Source: Cepaea nemoralis
Lineage: Eukaryota; Mollusca; Gastropoda; Stylommatophora; Helicidae
Direction: 5' to 3'
Assembly (NCBI GenBank): GCA_014155875.1
Contig: JACEFZ010017895.1
Coordinates: 62,001-126,000, forward strand
DNA: 64,000 nt
Part shown: positions 22,690 through 34,159 of the stretch, piece after piece
Position numbering within the stretch: the first letter of the stretch is position 1
How the letters are laid out: the number at the start of each line of letters is the position of its first letter
The notes under the pieces: generated by a model
Told to the model about the DNA's origin: nothing
What the model saw: only the letters and a program-made list of their open reading frames with translations
Database searches by the model: none
Position numbers and translations under genes: made by a program

Positions 22690-25515
22690 GTAGTAGGCCT
22701 TTTTTAGTCCTAAATGACTATAGAGTTGTGCCGCTGGGGAGGTACCTGGCAGCACCGCTGGTGACTGTATAGTCCAATGCGAGAGTGATAATCTCTGTCA
22801 GTTTCCGCATCTGTAAGACGAGGCAGGTCCCGCAGTAAGTGACTGCGTTTTAAGCCTGTGCCATCTATCCTCAGTTTGTTGGATCAGATTGCGCTCAAAG
22901 AGCACCAGTCCGTTTTGTACATCTCTTCTCCAGGAACATCTGTCTGTTGCAACTCTTTCCCACATGTCTGGGTCTATGCCAAGGGTTTTCATATCTTTTT
23001 TACACACATCCCTATATCGCATTTGGTATCTTCCGGTTGGCCTCTTTCCTGTGGCTAGTTCTCTGTATAGGAGATCCTTGGGAATACGTTCATCCTCCAT
23101 TCGAGATACGTGGCCCAGCCGCCGGAGGCGTCTCTGCTTGAGGAGCGAGTGCACTGTGGTAATATCTGCTCTTTCAAGCACTATGTTTGTTTGTTATGTG
23201 GTCTTTCCCTGATATGCCCAAGATACGTCTCAGACATCTCATATGGAAGGAGTTCAACTTTCTTTCCTGTCTTGAGTACAGGGTCCGGGATTCAGACCCA
23301 TAGAGTAGTGTGCTAACAACACAAGCTTTATATACTTGAGCTTTTGTACGCTCTGTTAGTCTATTATTCTCCCAAACTCTTTTAGTTAGCCTTGAAAATG
23401 GCGTGGCTGCCTTTCCAATGCGTCTGTCGATTTCTGTCTCTAATGAAAGATTATCTGATATTGTCGACCCCAAATACACAAACTCGTGGACGACCTTCAA
23501 TTCGTAATTAGAAATTTTGATTGACGGAGGCGCACCAGCATCTTGTTCCATCACTTGTGTTTTATTTAGGCTGATGGTGAGCCCAAAGACTTTGCAGGCG
23601 GCTGCAAAACGATCTATGAGCCATTGGAGATTTTCTGCTGTATGAGTAGTCAGTGCTGCATCATCTGCAAAAAGTAGTTCTCTTATGCATCTTGATATTA
23701 TTTTGGTCTTTGCCTTGAATCTTGATGGGTTAAAAAGTTTGCCATCAAATCATGTATGGAGGTATATGCCTTCAGTGGCAGACCCTAATGCCTGCCTTAA
23801 GAGAACGGCGAAGAAGATACCAAAAAGTGTAGGAGCAAGCACGCAGTCCTGCTTTACTCCGCTGCTGATGCTGAATGGTTGGGATGTTGAGCCGTCAAAT
23901 AAATGGTCCCCTGCATGTTTTCCTGAAATGATTTCACGAGACTAAGAAGGGTTGGTGGACATCCTATCTCTTCAAGGACCTTAAAAAGGCCGTTTCTGTT
24001 CACGAGGTCGAATGCCTTTGTGAGGTCGATGAAGGCAATATATAATGGCTGCCTCTGTTCTCTGCAGTTCTCTTGGAGCTGCCGGAGTGCGAAAATCATA
24101 TCGATGGTGGACCTGTTAGGTATAAATCCGCACTGTGATTCGGGGTAGATTTTTTCAGCAAGAATGTGTAACCTTTTGAGGATTGCTCGAGCAAACATCT
24201 TGCCTGTAAAGCTGAGTAGGGAAATGCCGCGATAATTGTTGCAGTCGCTTCTGTCGCCTTTGTTGTTATAAAGGGTAACAATGTTTGCGTCTTTCATATC
24301 TTGTGGTACTAATTTTTCTTTCCAGCATAGCTGAAGTATTGCATACAGTTCTGAGATGATTGTTTCTTTGCTACATTTTAAAAGTTCAGGTGGAATACTA
24401 TCTTTTCCTAGTGCTTCGCTGATTTCTGTGAGGCATGGTTCGTTATCCAGGGCAAGCATTGTGGCCTGTTGATCCATGGCTTCCAGAGATTCTTCTCCGA
24501 CATTGTTCTCCACTGAGTATAGCTCTGAGTAGTGTTCTACCTAGCGATCCATTTGTTTCTCTCGATCTTTTTCTCTCGACCTACTCTGTTGATCGTAAAG
24601 GGGCCATGTTATGTTTTGATGGACCGACAGCTTGCTTGATGCCCTCGTACATTCCTCTTTTATTTCCAGTGTCTGCACAAGTTTGAATTTGAGCAGAGAG
24701 CTGTAGCCAGTACCTGTTCGCACATTTTCTTGCCATCGGTTGTACTCTATTTCTGGCCGTTCGCAATGCCTGCAATGTTTTCTCTGAAGGTGATATTTTA
24801 TACACTGAGAATGCATGTCTCTTTATCTCCAGGACTGGGATAATCTCTTCTGAGTGTGCTTCAAACCAGTCGGTTGACTTAGTTTGCTTCTTGCCAAATG
24901 TTGATAGTGCTGTATTGTAGATGGTGTCGCGAAAATGACTCCATCTCTCTGTGGAATTCCGTTTGTGGGGCCAGGCAGAGTCTCCGCTAGACCCTGGGTG
25001 ATTTTGTTGACCTTCTCTTTGTTTTGGGTGCCGCTGGTGTCAATGCGTGGTCTTCCTTCTGTTATGCTTCTGTAGATTCTCTTGGGCTTTATCTTCACCT
25101 TGCTGGAGACAAGTGAATGGTCAGTGTCGCAGTCAGCACTATGATAGCTGCGAGTCACCCGTACACTGCGGAGATTGCTGCGTTTAGTGAGCACCAGGTC
25201 GAGTTGGTGCCAGTTCTTTGATCTGGGGGCCTCCATAACACCTTGTGTTGAGGTGTCGTGTCGAAGAAGGTGTTGGTCACGCACAGATTATGGTGGCTGC
25301 AGAATTTCAAGAGACATTGTCCATTGTCATTGATCTTCCCAACGCCATACTGTCCTAGACATGAAAGCCAAGATTTGTGGTCAGAGCCAACCCTGGCATT
25401 GAAATCCCCCAGGATAAAAAGATGTTGTTTCTCTGGTGTTTCACTGACTTCTTTGCTAAGGTCGTCATAAAACCTGTCTTTGGATTCTGATGCCGCAGTT
25501 AGTATTGGGGCATAA
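22690..25515 (-). pseudogene. Truncated LINE with C-terminal zinc finger (APE-RT type)
   Basis: Minus-strand coding remains in order: APE endonuclease end (ISVYAPILTAA, then FILGDFNARVGSD, about 25370, and CDTDHSLV, about 25130); linker; RT with NNYRGISLLSFTGKMFARAI (about 24210), CGFIPNRSTIDMIF and FIDLTKAFDLVNRNGLF (about 24020); post-RT VYLGSTISDNLSLETEIDRR (about 23470), TLLYGSES and RRLRRLGHVSRM; then a degraded zinc finger SYRCGN...SRIGLYSHQR. The 3' end is a TAG/CTA-type tail at 22688-22700. Several stops and frameshifts are present and the RT YADD region is damaged. It is 5'-truncated at 25515 against a Penelope-like fragment. In life the protein would nick and prime DNA for its own mRNA. 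Confidence 0.8.
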
Positions 25516-26150
25516 ACGCTTATTAGGAAAATAATAAGGGAACGCATTGAAGACAAACAACTAAAATTAGGCATACCAACACCTATTTTGGAGATACTAC
25601 TACTACTATGTACCGCCAACATACAATTCAATTTTCTAACTAAGTCATATCGCCAAATTGACGGAGTGGCCATGGGGAGTCCTCTTGGTCCTATTCTAAC
25701 GGACATCTTCATGGCACATTTAGAAGAAAAGAGATTCTCAGACATCAACAACTTGGCCTTTTACCGTCGTTATGTGGACGATATACTAATTATCACCACA
25801 GACGAGCTACAAGCATCATCGTTCAAGGCCACAATGAAAAAGACGCATAAAAACATCTCTCTATCTATGGAACACGAACACAACGAAGCGTTACAATTCC
25901 TAGATATTCTAATGAGACGTAGAGCAGACGGCACAATTCAAAGATCGGTGTATCGCAAAGGAACATGGACTGGCCAATACCTAAATTTTCAGAGCTTCAC
26001 ACCTGTCCAGTACAAACGGGGCTTAGTAGGACCCTTTTTGACCGTGCTAGAAAGATATGCACCCAGGACACACTGACAGAGGAATTTGAAACTCTGAAGA
26101 ATGTCTTAAACCTGAATGGGTACTCCACAGGATTTATCTTGTCTCTATAA
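25516..26150 (+). pseudogene. Penelope-like element RT fragment
   Basis: Open from about 25520 (a GIPTPILEI segment lies upstream of the ATG at 25588) to 26076. It carries the Penelope-type motif QIDGVAMGSPLGPILTDIFM (residues 23-42 of the 162-residue ORF) and the catalytic FYRRYVDDILI (Asp64-Asp65). Penelope-like RTs are related to telomerase. The N-terminus is cut where the minus-strand LINE begins at 25515. The GIY-YIG endonuclease expected downstream is missing; a minisatellite starts instead. Confidence 0.8.
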
Positions 26151-26515
26151 TCAAGAACAATGTAGAAATGGAATAATTCACAAACATGTAACATCTTGTC
26201 TCCATAACCAACAACAATGTAGAAATAGTACATTTCGCAAACATGTAACATCTTGTCTCTATAACCAACAACAATGTAGAAATGGAACATTTCACAGCTA
26301 TTTATCATATTGTCACTATCTCTGTAATCAACAACAATGTGGAAATTGAACATTTCACAAACATGTACTATCTTGTCTCTATAATCAACAAGAATGTAAA
26401 AATGTTAAATTTTACAAACATGTAATATCGTGTCTCTATAATCAATAACAATGTAGAAATTGAACATTTCACAGACATTTAGCATATTGTCTCTATAAAC
26501 AACAATGTAAAAAAA
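26135..26515 (+). repeat. 57-bp minisatellite, block 1
   Basis: About six copies of a roughly 57-bp unit: ATCTTGTCTCTATAATCAAC, then AACAATGTAGAAATGGAACA and TTTCACAAACATGTAAC. The first copy overlaps the end of the Penelope reading frame. Confidence 0.85.
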
Positions 26516-26745
26516 TGTTTTGCTTATCCTTTACAGGACATCGCTGTCAACATAAGCATCTCTCAGCTGATTGTTGATTTCTTGGCAAGATTAAGCTCAG
26601 TTCTTTGCCATTGCTTTCTGAGCGACCGGCTCCATACTCTCATAAGTCACCGGCACGACTCGAACCGCTTCCAATTCTCGTGCGCTCACGTCAACCACGA
26701 GAGTATTCGGGGTTACGGAGAAAGCTGCCACCCTTCGACCAGGGA
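26516..26745 (-). mobile_element. SINE copy inside the 57-bp array
   Basis: Well-preserved 3' domain (CTTATCCTTTACAGGACATC, ATCTCTCAGCTG). The minus strand has GGTTCGAGTC as a B box. It splits the minisatellite, so it inserted after the array formed. Confidence 0.7.
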
Positions 26746-26910
26746 GACAACAAAAATGTAGAAATGGAAAATTTTACATACATGTAATATCGTGTCTCTA
26801 TAATAAACAACAATGTAGAAATAGAAAAGTTTACAAACATGTCAACAATGTAGAAATGGAACATTTCACAAATATGTAAAGTCTTGTCTCTATAATCAAC
26901 AAAAATGTTG
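26746..26910 (+). repeat. 57-bp minisatellite, block 2
   Basis: Continuation of the array beyond the SINE, with about two and a half diverged units (AATGTAGAAATGGAA, ACAAACATGT). Confidence 0.8.
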
Positions 26911-26929
26911 CCTTTTACAAGAAGTCACA

Positions 26930-27079
26930 CGTAAACATGACATTGAAATGTGGAGGTTACACAATAATTATCTTATAGAAGCTATGGTTTCAACACTGGC
27001 AGACACATTAGGGAACATTCCGAGAACATCTATCTTTCCTGTGGCAACATACGGATATAAGTCATGCGCCATTTCATTT

Positions 27080-27080
<1 letters not shown>
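26930..27080 (+). pseudogene. Small RTE-type LINE fragment
   Basis: The reading MVSTLADTLGNIPRTSIFPV then ATYGYKSC resembles the post-RT AxIFPxATYGCExW segment of the family D LINE at 34490. It is cut on the right by a CA microsatellite. Confidence 0.5.
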
Positions 27081-27083
<3 letters not shown>

Positions 27084-27134
<51 letters not shown>

Positions 27135-27240
27135 CCGCACTCTCACACACACACTCTCACACACATCGCACTCATACACACGCACACACACGCGCACTCA
27201 CAAACACACGTTCACACACACACAAACATGCGCCTACACG
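27084..27240. repeat. (CA)n and related microsatellite
   Basis: About 25 perfect CA repeats, then CACT/CACG variants. The His/Thr-rich ORFs here are artefacts. Confidence 0.95.
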
Positions 27241-27410
27241 CATACACAAGGAGCCATTGAACTTACATAGTATAAAAGTTCTTAGAATATCATCCACTCA
27301 CACAACCACAAATGGAAAACTAGTAACACAAGGACATTATACACGATCTACACATAGAAGAACACTAACCCCTAAATAGGATCACGACTGGGACAATGAA
27401 ATACTCTGTG

Positions 27411-27482
27411 TAGTTAGTTGGTTAATTAGTTAGTTTGTTTGTTAATTAATTAATTAGTTAGTTAGTTGGTTAGTTGGCTGGT

Positions 27483-27513
<31 letters not shown>

Positions 27514-28180
27514 TTGGTTGGTTGGTTGGTTAGTTAGTCGACAGATCATCCTCACTGCACATCGAACCACTCAGTCCATAGTGTTAGGTGTGTAGTGGCT
27601 AACGACACCAGTTCTGTGTTGGTTTATTAATCTTCTTTGGCATCCTGCATAGTGCTCTTGTCTGGCCGCACTTATTTTAACGTGCTGTTCTCGCAGCCTG
27701 ACAATGGTTGTAGATTCACAGTCATCAGATGGTTCTCGCAAACGTCTTACTTCTCGTAGAGCATTCAGTATATCAGCCGGGTCCATAGCTCGTCGCCCTC
27801 CACAATAACATTACTTGCAAGCCTTTTAGTCTGCTGATTTCCTTGTGCAGCCCGCATGCCTTGGCACGAAAATGATATTAATCTTTGCCAGTCGTGACTG
27901 CCCAAGGATCTTTGATTGTATTGAATGTCCTAGTGCTTTGAAAAGAACAATAGTTGAAGACACGGTTCCAGAAGAAGGGACAGCAGTCCGCAGACATGAC
28001 TGTGGACACATGAGCAGTAAAGACATCCTACGCATGGACCTACACGAGGTGAGAGAACTGGCGAAATTCGAGAAACTTCCCGGCGCGTTGTGGCATGAGA
28101 GTGACGTTCTGCGAATGACTTTCGGATGTATACACAAGCATATGTTGCCAGTACACATGACCTCTCCCCAGGTATACACA
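27411..28180 (-). pseudogene. 3' part of an RNase H-bearing LINE (I-group-like)
   Basis: Minus strand, right to left: fragments with HDCGHMSS/GxALWHESDV on the opposite strand (unassigned); then LAKINIIFVPRHAGC, the end motif of LINE RNase H domains; then ORF 27786-27571 (AMDPADILNALREVRRLREP; RLINQHRTGVVSHYT); then GATGATCTGTCGAC and a tetranucleotide tail of TAAC/AACC type (27411-27540). The same C-terminus and tail occur at 58990-59210, and the RNase H part lies inside the LTR element at 41625-42295. Confidence 0.65.
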
Positions 28181-28199
28181 CGATCCTGACATTGCTGCT

Positions 28200-28352
28200 G
28201 ATAACAATCTTCTTATCTCATCACATGCCTCAAGATGTCTGTCTGGTTAAAGTGTTCAGTGCGAGAGCACTTCTAAGATCACACGTGATGCTCCGACAAT
28301 TAAACAACATTCGTGAAAAACGCCCTGACGGACTTCATAGTTTGGAAAAATG

Positions 28353-28403
<51 letters not shown>

Positions 28404-29800
28404 GTCTTTCTGTCTTTCTGTCTTTCTTTCTTTCTCTCTTTCTGTCTTCCCATTAGCCTTTAAAATCGCTAAAGTGTATCATCATTTAAAAGCTGGTTCA
28501 TTAAACTATCGTTTCATCAGTAATTATAGTCCAATTTCCATATTATCATCCTCACTATCCAAACCGCCAGAAAAGCACATCCACAAAATAATATAGTGGC
28601 ATTAATAAATAATTTTTGTTAGACAGAAAACAAGTAGTATCACACAATAAATCTTTATCTCAAGCCATCACCCTTAATACTGGAGTACCTCAGGGGTCTA
28701 TACTTGGCCCTCTATTATTTACCATTTATATAAATGATCCTCCCTTATATCTGTCGTCGTCCTGCGAACTATTTGCAGACAACTGCACAGTATATACAAA
28801 CGCTATTGATTGTAATGTGTTAGAATTATCCTTGCAACAGAAAATAAATAGTGTAGTTAACTGGAGTCATGCAAATTAATATTTCTAAAACAAAATCTAT
28901 GTTAATAGGAATCAGGCAAAGACTTCACACTCTAAACTTGTAGAGAACTCTTCAACTGCACATTAGTAGCTCACCTATAGAAAGTGTAACCGAGCACAAG
29001 GCACTGGGTCTTATCATAGATCAAAATCTAACCTTTAATTCCCATGTTCATGCTCTAATTAAACAAATAGCCAAGAAAGTATACCAACTTGCCAAAGTTA
29101 GAAATTTCCTCGACGAAAACACAAGGAAAATATTCTACTTCCCACATACAAACACATATTGATTATTGCTCCACAATCTTGGATGGATGCTCCAAATCAA
29201 TAACAAAACGCCTTTACTCACTCCAGAAAAGGGCAGTGCGTTTAATCAACGGTGATAAGCTAACAGACAATTCTAAGCTATTTGAACGTCTTCAGTTACT
29301 GCCACTCCAAAAACGCCTACTTTTTAATAAGGCTAAACTAATTCATAAAATTATATTTCAAAATGCTCCGAGCTACCTTTGGCCATTGTTCAAATATAAC
29401 GCAAGACTTAGCGAACGGCTAAATATACTTCATGTCCTTAAACCTAGAATAGACTTATATAAAACAAGCTTAGCATACTCTGCCATTCAGTTCTGGAACA
29501 ATCTTTCACAAGAAATCAAAGACACCGCCAATCATTATACATACAGTCGGAACCTGTTTGAACACTATCTCAGTACGGATTACATGCCCCCCTAAAAATA
29601 ATAATGGTAAATTATCTCAAACAACTAGTTAATAAACATTCCCATATGTACGACACGTTACACCTTCCTGAGGTATTTATCATGCCCATGTTAAACATTG
29701 CCTCCGTGAGTCATGTATTATTGATTATTTTTCATATGTATTAATGTTTATTGTTCTTTTGTTGTCTAAGATTAGCTTCATAAGTCAATCAATCAATCAG
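28200..29800 (+). pseudogene. CR1/L2-like LINE, RT region and 3' end
   Basis: RT pieces: AFKIAKVYHHLKAGSLNYRF and SNYSPISILSS (28460-28560); then, after a deletion near 28600, DRKQVVSHNKSLSQAI, GVPQGSILGPLLFTIYINDP (about 28685) and the catalytic box ELFADNCT, where the second Asp of FADD is Asn. The post-RT ORF 29089-29595 has HIDYCSTILDGCSKS, LQKRAVRLI and TSLAYSAIQFWNNLS. The tail is TCAATCAATCAATCAG at 29786-29801. Stops, the deletion and the lost Asp make it inactive. A CTTT microsatellite (28350-28448) interrupts the 5' side. Confidence 0.8.
28350..28448. repeat. (CTTT)n / (CTGT)n microsatellite
   Basis: About 24 tetranucleotide units with CTGT variants. The Phe/Leu/Ser-rich ORF across it is a repeat translation. 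Confidence 0.95.
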
Positions 29801-29888
29801 GTGCCGTCTCCGCAATGAAAGTTGGCTGCAATGGATCTCCAACACTGTCTGTCGCTTGCCTTGACTGTACATTCTGTCAGGCTGATAA

Positions 29889-29952
29889 AACAACATTACT
29901 TATGAAGCTAATCTTAGATCTTTTGTTGTCTAAGATTAGCTTCATAAGTGAT
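29889..29952. repeat. Inverted repeat made from LINE 3'-end sequence
   Basis: Arms ACTTATGAAGCTAATCTTAG and CTAAGATTAGCTTCATAAGT are perfect complements around a loop of about 13 bases. The right arm and loop copy the CR1-like LINE 3' end at 29757-29788 (TTTTGTTGTCTAAGATTAGC). Confidence 0.85.
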
Positions 29953-29959
29953 GATGAAT

Positions 29960-30061
29960 GAAATAATGTATGAGAGGAATTAGAGAAGAAGGGCAGAATG
30001 TCAGACGAGCCTGCGTGCCCAATTCTTAACTCTTTGAAAATAAAGATTGTTCTTTCTTTCT

Positions 30062-30125
<64 letters not shown>

Positions 30126-30127
30126 TT

Positions 30128-30173
<46 letters not shown>

Positions 30174-30180
30174 CTTTGCT
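29960..30180 (+). repeat. Retroelement tail plus (CTTT)n (CTGT)n microsatellite
   Basis: AACTCTTTGAAAATAAAGAT (with AATAAA near 30040) runs straight into CTTT repeats (about 30046-30125) and then CTGT repeats (to 30173). This looks like a LINE/SINE 3' end whose tail grew into a microsatellite. Confidence 0.7.
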
Positions 30181-30347
30181 TGAAAAAAGAAAAGAAAGAG
30201 GTTTGTTGAGCAACAATTGGTAAATGTCATTAGTAATTGGTACAGCTGGCACTTTGTGGTCTTGATAGATGATAGTTTGTAAAATGCAGCTATACCTCTC
30301 CATAACACACAACATGATCTGAATTTAGAGACCACGTGTTGCCTGTG
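30181..30347. other. No gene recognised
   Basis: Unassigned sequence between the microsatellite and the dispersed repeat. Confidence 0.35.
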
Positions 30348-30500
30348 CAGCATGAACCCTCTCTCAGCGTGCCTGGTTTACCCCAGAGGAAAGGTAACAC
30401 CAATACATCTGGAACAAGACCAGCTGCAGAAGCTGCCGGACCAGCAAAGTAATAATCTGACTGTCCGCTTGACGGAGCTTCTATCCTACACTAGTTGTCA
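30348..30500 (+). repeat. Dispersed repeat, copy 2
   Basis: Inverted partner of 1091-1265. It shares GCAGCATGA, TTTACCCCAGAGGAAAGGTA and GACCAGCTGCAGAAGCTGCC. Confidence 0.6.
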
Positions 30501-30656
30501 ACCATGTTTTAGAGCTTGGTCTTAGTCGTTAGGCTCATTTCCTAGGGTAAGGCTTGTATCCTCCCAATTGCGCTCCTCCAACTGAAGCCGTTGGCACAAT
30601 GTGGGATATCAGGTTTGGTGAGTTCCTTACACATTAGGCACTAAGAGAAAGCAGGT

Positions 30657-30815
30657 AGTACCGTCTACTGTCATACGGTGGCTCGGTCATATCTGATTAA
30701 GACCTGACTAGTACCGTCTACTGTCATACCGTGGCTCGGTCATATCTGATTAAGACCTGACTAGTACCGTCTACTGTCATACGGTGGCTCGGTCATATCT
30801 GATTAAGACCTGACT
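30657..30815 (+). repeat. 53-bp unit, three near-perfect copies
   Basis: Unit starts AGTACCGTCTACTGTCATAC and ends ATTAAGACCTGACT. Exactly three tandem copies (3 x 53 = 159 bp) differing by a single base in the second (ATACC versus ATACG). Confidence 0.95.
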
Positions 30816-30824
30816 TTGATTAGG

Positions 30825-31500
30825 TATAATTGGTCATTGGTATAATGTCAATCGTAAATGGTAAAATGTCAATAGTAATTGATATATTGTCAATAATAAT
30901 TGGTAAAATGTCAATAGCAATTGGTATAGTGTCAGTAGTAAATGGTATAATGGCATAATGTAAGTAGTAACTGGTATAATGTTAGCAGTAAACTATTATA
31001 ATGTTAGCAGTAAATTGTTATAACGTTCGCATTGACTGATATAATGTTAGCAGTAACTGGTATAATGTTAGCAGTAAACACTTATAATGTTAGCAGTGAC
31101 TGGTATAATGGTAGTAGTAAACTGTTACAATGTTTGTCGTGACTGGTATAATGTTAGCAGTAAGTGGCATATGTTAACCGTAACTGGTATAATGTTTACA
31201 GTAACTTGTATAATGTTAGCAGTTAACTGGCATAATGTTAACAGTAACTGGGATAATTTTAACCGTAACTCGTATAATGTTCACAGTAACTGGTCTAATG
31301 TTAACAGCGACTGGTATAATGCTAGCAGTGACTGTTATAATGTTAACAGTGACTGGTATAATGTTAACAGTGAACAGTTATAATGTTAACAGTAACTGAT
31401 ATCATGTAAACAGTAACTGGTATAATGTTAGCAGCACCTGGTATCCTGTTAGCAGTAACTGGTACAACATTAGCAGTAACTGGTATAATGTTAACAATAA
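30825..31500 (+). repeat. 21-bp minisatellite (ACTGGTATAATGTTAGCAGT + A)
   Basis: About 32 diverged units. The same unit in reverse complement forms the array at 56780-57633. It ends in a CA then TA microsatellite. Confidence 0.92.
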
Positions 31501-31612
<112 letters not shown>

Positions 31613-31624
31613 AATACAAAAAAA

Positions 31625-31980
31625 AAACACCAGGAGCAATTGAATGCGAAGATTTTCGTACAATTAACCTCATATACCATGCCACTAAGCTTCTACTAGT
31701 AGTATAATGAGAAGTAGAAGAAAGAAAAAAATAATGGAAATAAGTGAAGAACAGTGAATATATATATATATGAACACTAATAGAAAGATCAGAGATTCGA
31801 TATGCTGATGATACAGTTTTACTATCCACATCACAGAATCGTGTAGAAAACCTAATAACCTCAACCCAAATGTAGCGTAGAGACAGCTACGATGATAAAG
31901 AGAATATCAAAGTTGCTGCAGATAGACTTTCAATGGATAGAAAGATAAATCACTGGAGAAGAGGAGACTGAATAGCTCGT
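31625..31980 (+). pseudogene. RTE-type LINE RT fragment (family A)
   Basis: PGAIECEDFRTINLIYHATK matches the RT start of the family A copy at 51460. After a short internal deletion it continues with RYADDTVLLSTSQNRVENLI (catalytic YADD present, about 31800) and a post-RT stretch. Stops interrupt it. Confidence 0.65.
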
Positions 31981-32615
31981 GATTCTAGAAGGATTCAAGG
32001 TCCCAGAACAGGTCTAATCTTCTAACAGTGTTCAGGCAGACAGGAATGGCGTATAACTATACTTAATAAAGACAGTCTGCCAAGTTAGTCATACTACTTT
32101 GCCTGAAATAAAAGCTTGAACCCCCTTACTCTAATCACTCTCACCGACACGGAGAAAGACAGAGTAAAATATTTAAAAGAGACAGCCTTTCGTATCTTCT
32201 CACTCTACTATGACTAAGGTACCAACTAGAGTTTGTAAAATTTGAAGCTAACAATGTTACAGTTTAATCAGATAAGACACGTTGGGTGCTCCACGGGAGG
32301 CAGCCCTGTACATAAAAGGGGTTACAAGTCCCTCTATTATATTATAATTCTATCTTGCTATGTGTTGAGTCAACTAGAATGTTTAATCATGGAGGTGAAC
32401 TCTCTGGCCTGAAATGTTAGATTTTGAATGGAAGGTTGGTGGTGGTAGCCAATGGGAAATCTTGGCCACTTATCTTGTGAATCTGGTCCTCTGGGGTTAG
32501 ACAATCGATTAGGCAGCTCCCCCGTTAGTTTCTCCTCTCCTGGTGAATTGACAGACCCAACAGTCCTTACTATATCGATCACAAGGTGTTTCTTTTTTGT
32601 ATATATATTGTTCAT
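31981..32615. other. No gene recognised
   Basis: AT-rich sequence with no domain or repeat identified on either strand. Confidence 0.4.
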
Positions 32616-32622
32616 AAGACCC

Positions 32623-32712
<90 letters not shown>
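32616..32712. repeat. (TA)n microsatellite
   Basis: About 47 TA repeats with one TG interruption. Confidence 0.95.
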
Positions 32713-32717
<5 letters not shown>

Positions 32718-32992
32718 CCTGCTCCCCTCTCATCCTCCTCCCTCCTCCTCCATCTCCCTCTCCTCCTCCTCATTGCTCCTCCTCCTCCCCATCCTCCTGC
32801 GTTCTTCTCCTCCCTCTACCTCCTCCCTCCTCCTCTCTCCTCCTCCTAATCCCTCCTCCTCCCTCCTATTCCTCCCTACTCCTCCTTCTCCTTCCTCCTC
32901 TTCCCTCCTCCTCCTCTCTCCGTCTATCTCTTCCTCCTCCCAGCTCCTACTCCTCCTTTTTCTTCTTCTGCTGCTGCTGCTGCCGCCGCTCC
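32713..32992 (+). repeat. Pyrimidine-rich (TCC)n tract
   Basis: About 280 bases almost purely C and T on the plus strand, irregular CCTCCT repeats ending in GCTGCTGCTGCTGCCGCC. Ser/Pro/Leu and Glu/Arg/Gly ORFs are artefacts. Confidence 0.9.
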
Positions 32993-33099
32993 ATTTACCC
33001 AAGTTAATTGTTGGGGAAGATGTAAAAATCTTTCAAGTGCTCTTTCTAATGCTTTTTGTAAGTTGGTCTTCGTTTATCTAAGGTTGTTCTAACTGCAAC

Positions 33100-33264
33100 C
33101 AATAAATGATTAGACAGACAAACAGACAGACAGACAGACATACAGACAGGCATACAGACAGACAGACAGACAGACAGACAGTCGGGAACGGGAACTTATA
33201 TGACTACTTATATGAATTAAATGAGATGCTCCCCATCAGGGTCTGGGCGAAGCCGGACCGGATC

Positions 33265-33299
<35 letters not shown>

Positions 33300-33526
33300 T
33301 AGATAGTCTGGAACGTGAACGGGAGCTTATATGACTACTTATATGAATTAAATGAGATGCTCCCCACCAGGGACTGGGCGAAGCCGGGCCGGATCAGACA
33401 GACAGACAGACAGACGGACAGACAGATAGATAGTCGGGAACGGGAACGGGAGCTTATATGACTACTTATATGAATTAAATGAGATGCTCCCCACCAGGGA
33501 CTGGGCGAAGCCGGGCATGCTAGTAT
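33100..33526 (+). mobile_element. Iterated Helitron-like 3' termini with (CAGA)n spacers
   Basis: Three copies (about 33180, 33305 and 33433) of a segment of about 90 bp: GGGAACGGGAGCTTATATGA, then AATGAGATGCTCCCCACCAG and GGGCGAAGCCGGGC, separated by CAGA/GATA repeats. The last copy ends in CTAG before a T at about 33523. A GC hairpin (GGCGAAGCC) followed by CTAG resembles Helitron 3' ends. No Rep/helicase gene is present. Confidence 0.5.
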
Positions 33527-34159
33527 ATATATATGTCAGTCCTTTAGTTGCACAGTGTGTGTTAACCCTATTTTGTATGTATGTAAGCGATATGGTGGTG
33601 GGTGATGCTTCACAAAGAGTCAGTCTCACAGTTTGGCGCATCTAAATCTTGGCGATGAAGGTGTCAAATCCTTCCTATTTTCCGACCACACATGTCTGGG
33701 TTGAAGCCACACGGCGCTAGGGTTCTTTATATATATATTACTTTCTAATATATTCGCGTACTATTTGCCACAGAAAATCTCTTATCACTCTGTAAGTATT
33801 CTAAGAGCCTAGTTTACTCGCACATGCTTCTCCCTCGACGTCTAGCACAAAAAGAACGTTTCTCGCCTATCTTTCTCATGACAGGAAGTGGCCGTGCCAG
33901 GGAGTTCGTTGCCTTTAAATTCTCCAACCAAATGTGGAAATGTTGTATCAAAATTTGCAGATTTGGCTGTGTACGCTAATTAGTACATTATAACTCCCTC
34001 ACTACAATAGTGTACAGTATTGCTTCATATTAAATTAATAACATCAAATAGCAGTTGATTTATACTATAGACATGGACTGTCTATACATAGATATATAGG
34101 TATAAATACGAATATAAAATCTTATAAAATTACGTAAGGGCTTTAAAGAGAATTTCCCC
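33527..34159. other. No gene recognised
   Basis: Contains short TA runs only. No domain, SINE head or LINE motif was found. Confidence 0.4.

Noticed and set aside
27845..28189. 114-residue plus-strand ORF with HDCGHMSSKD and Cys pairs
   Set aside because: Its left third is antisense to the RNase H LINE and the rest has no recognised domain; left unassigned.
28126..28596. 156-residue plus-strand ORF with a long FLSFFLSFF run
   Set aside because: Mostly a CTTT microsatellite; only the end (from about 28460) has LINE RT similarity.
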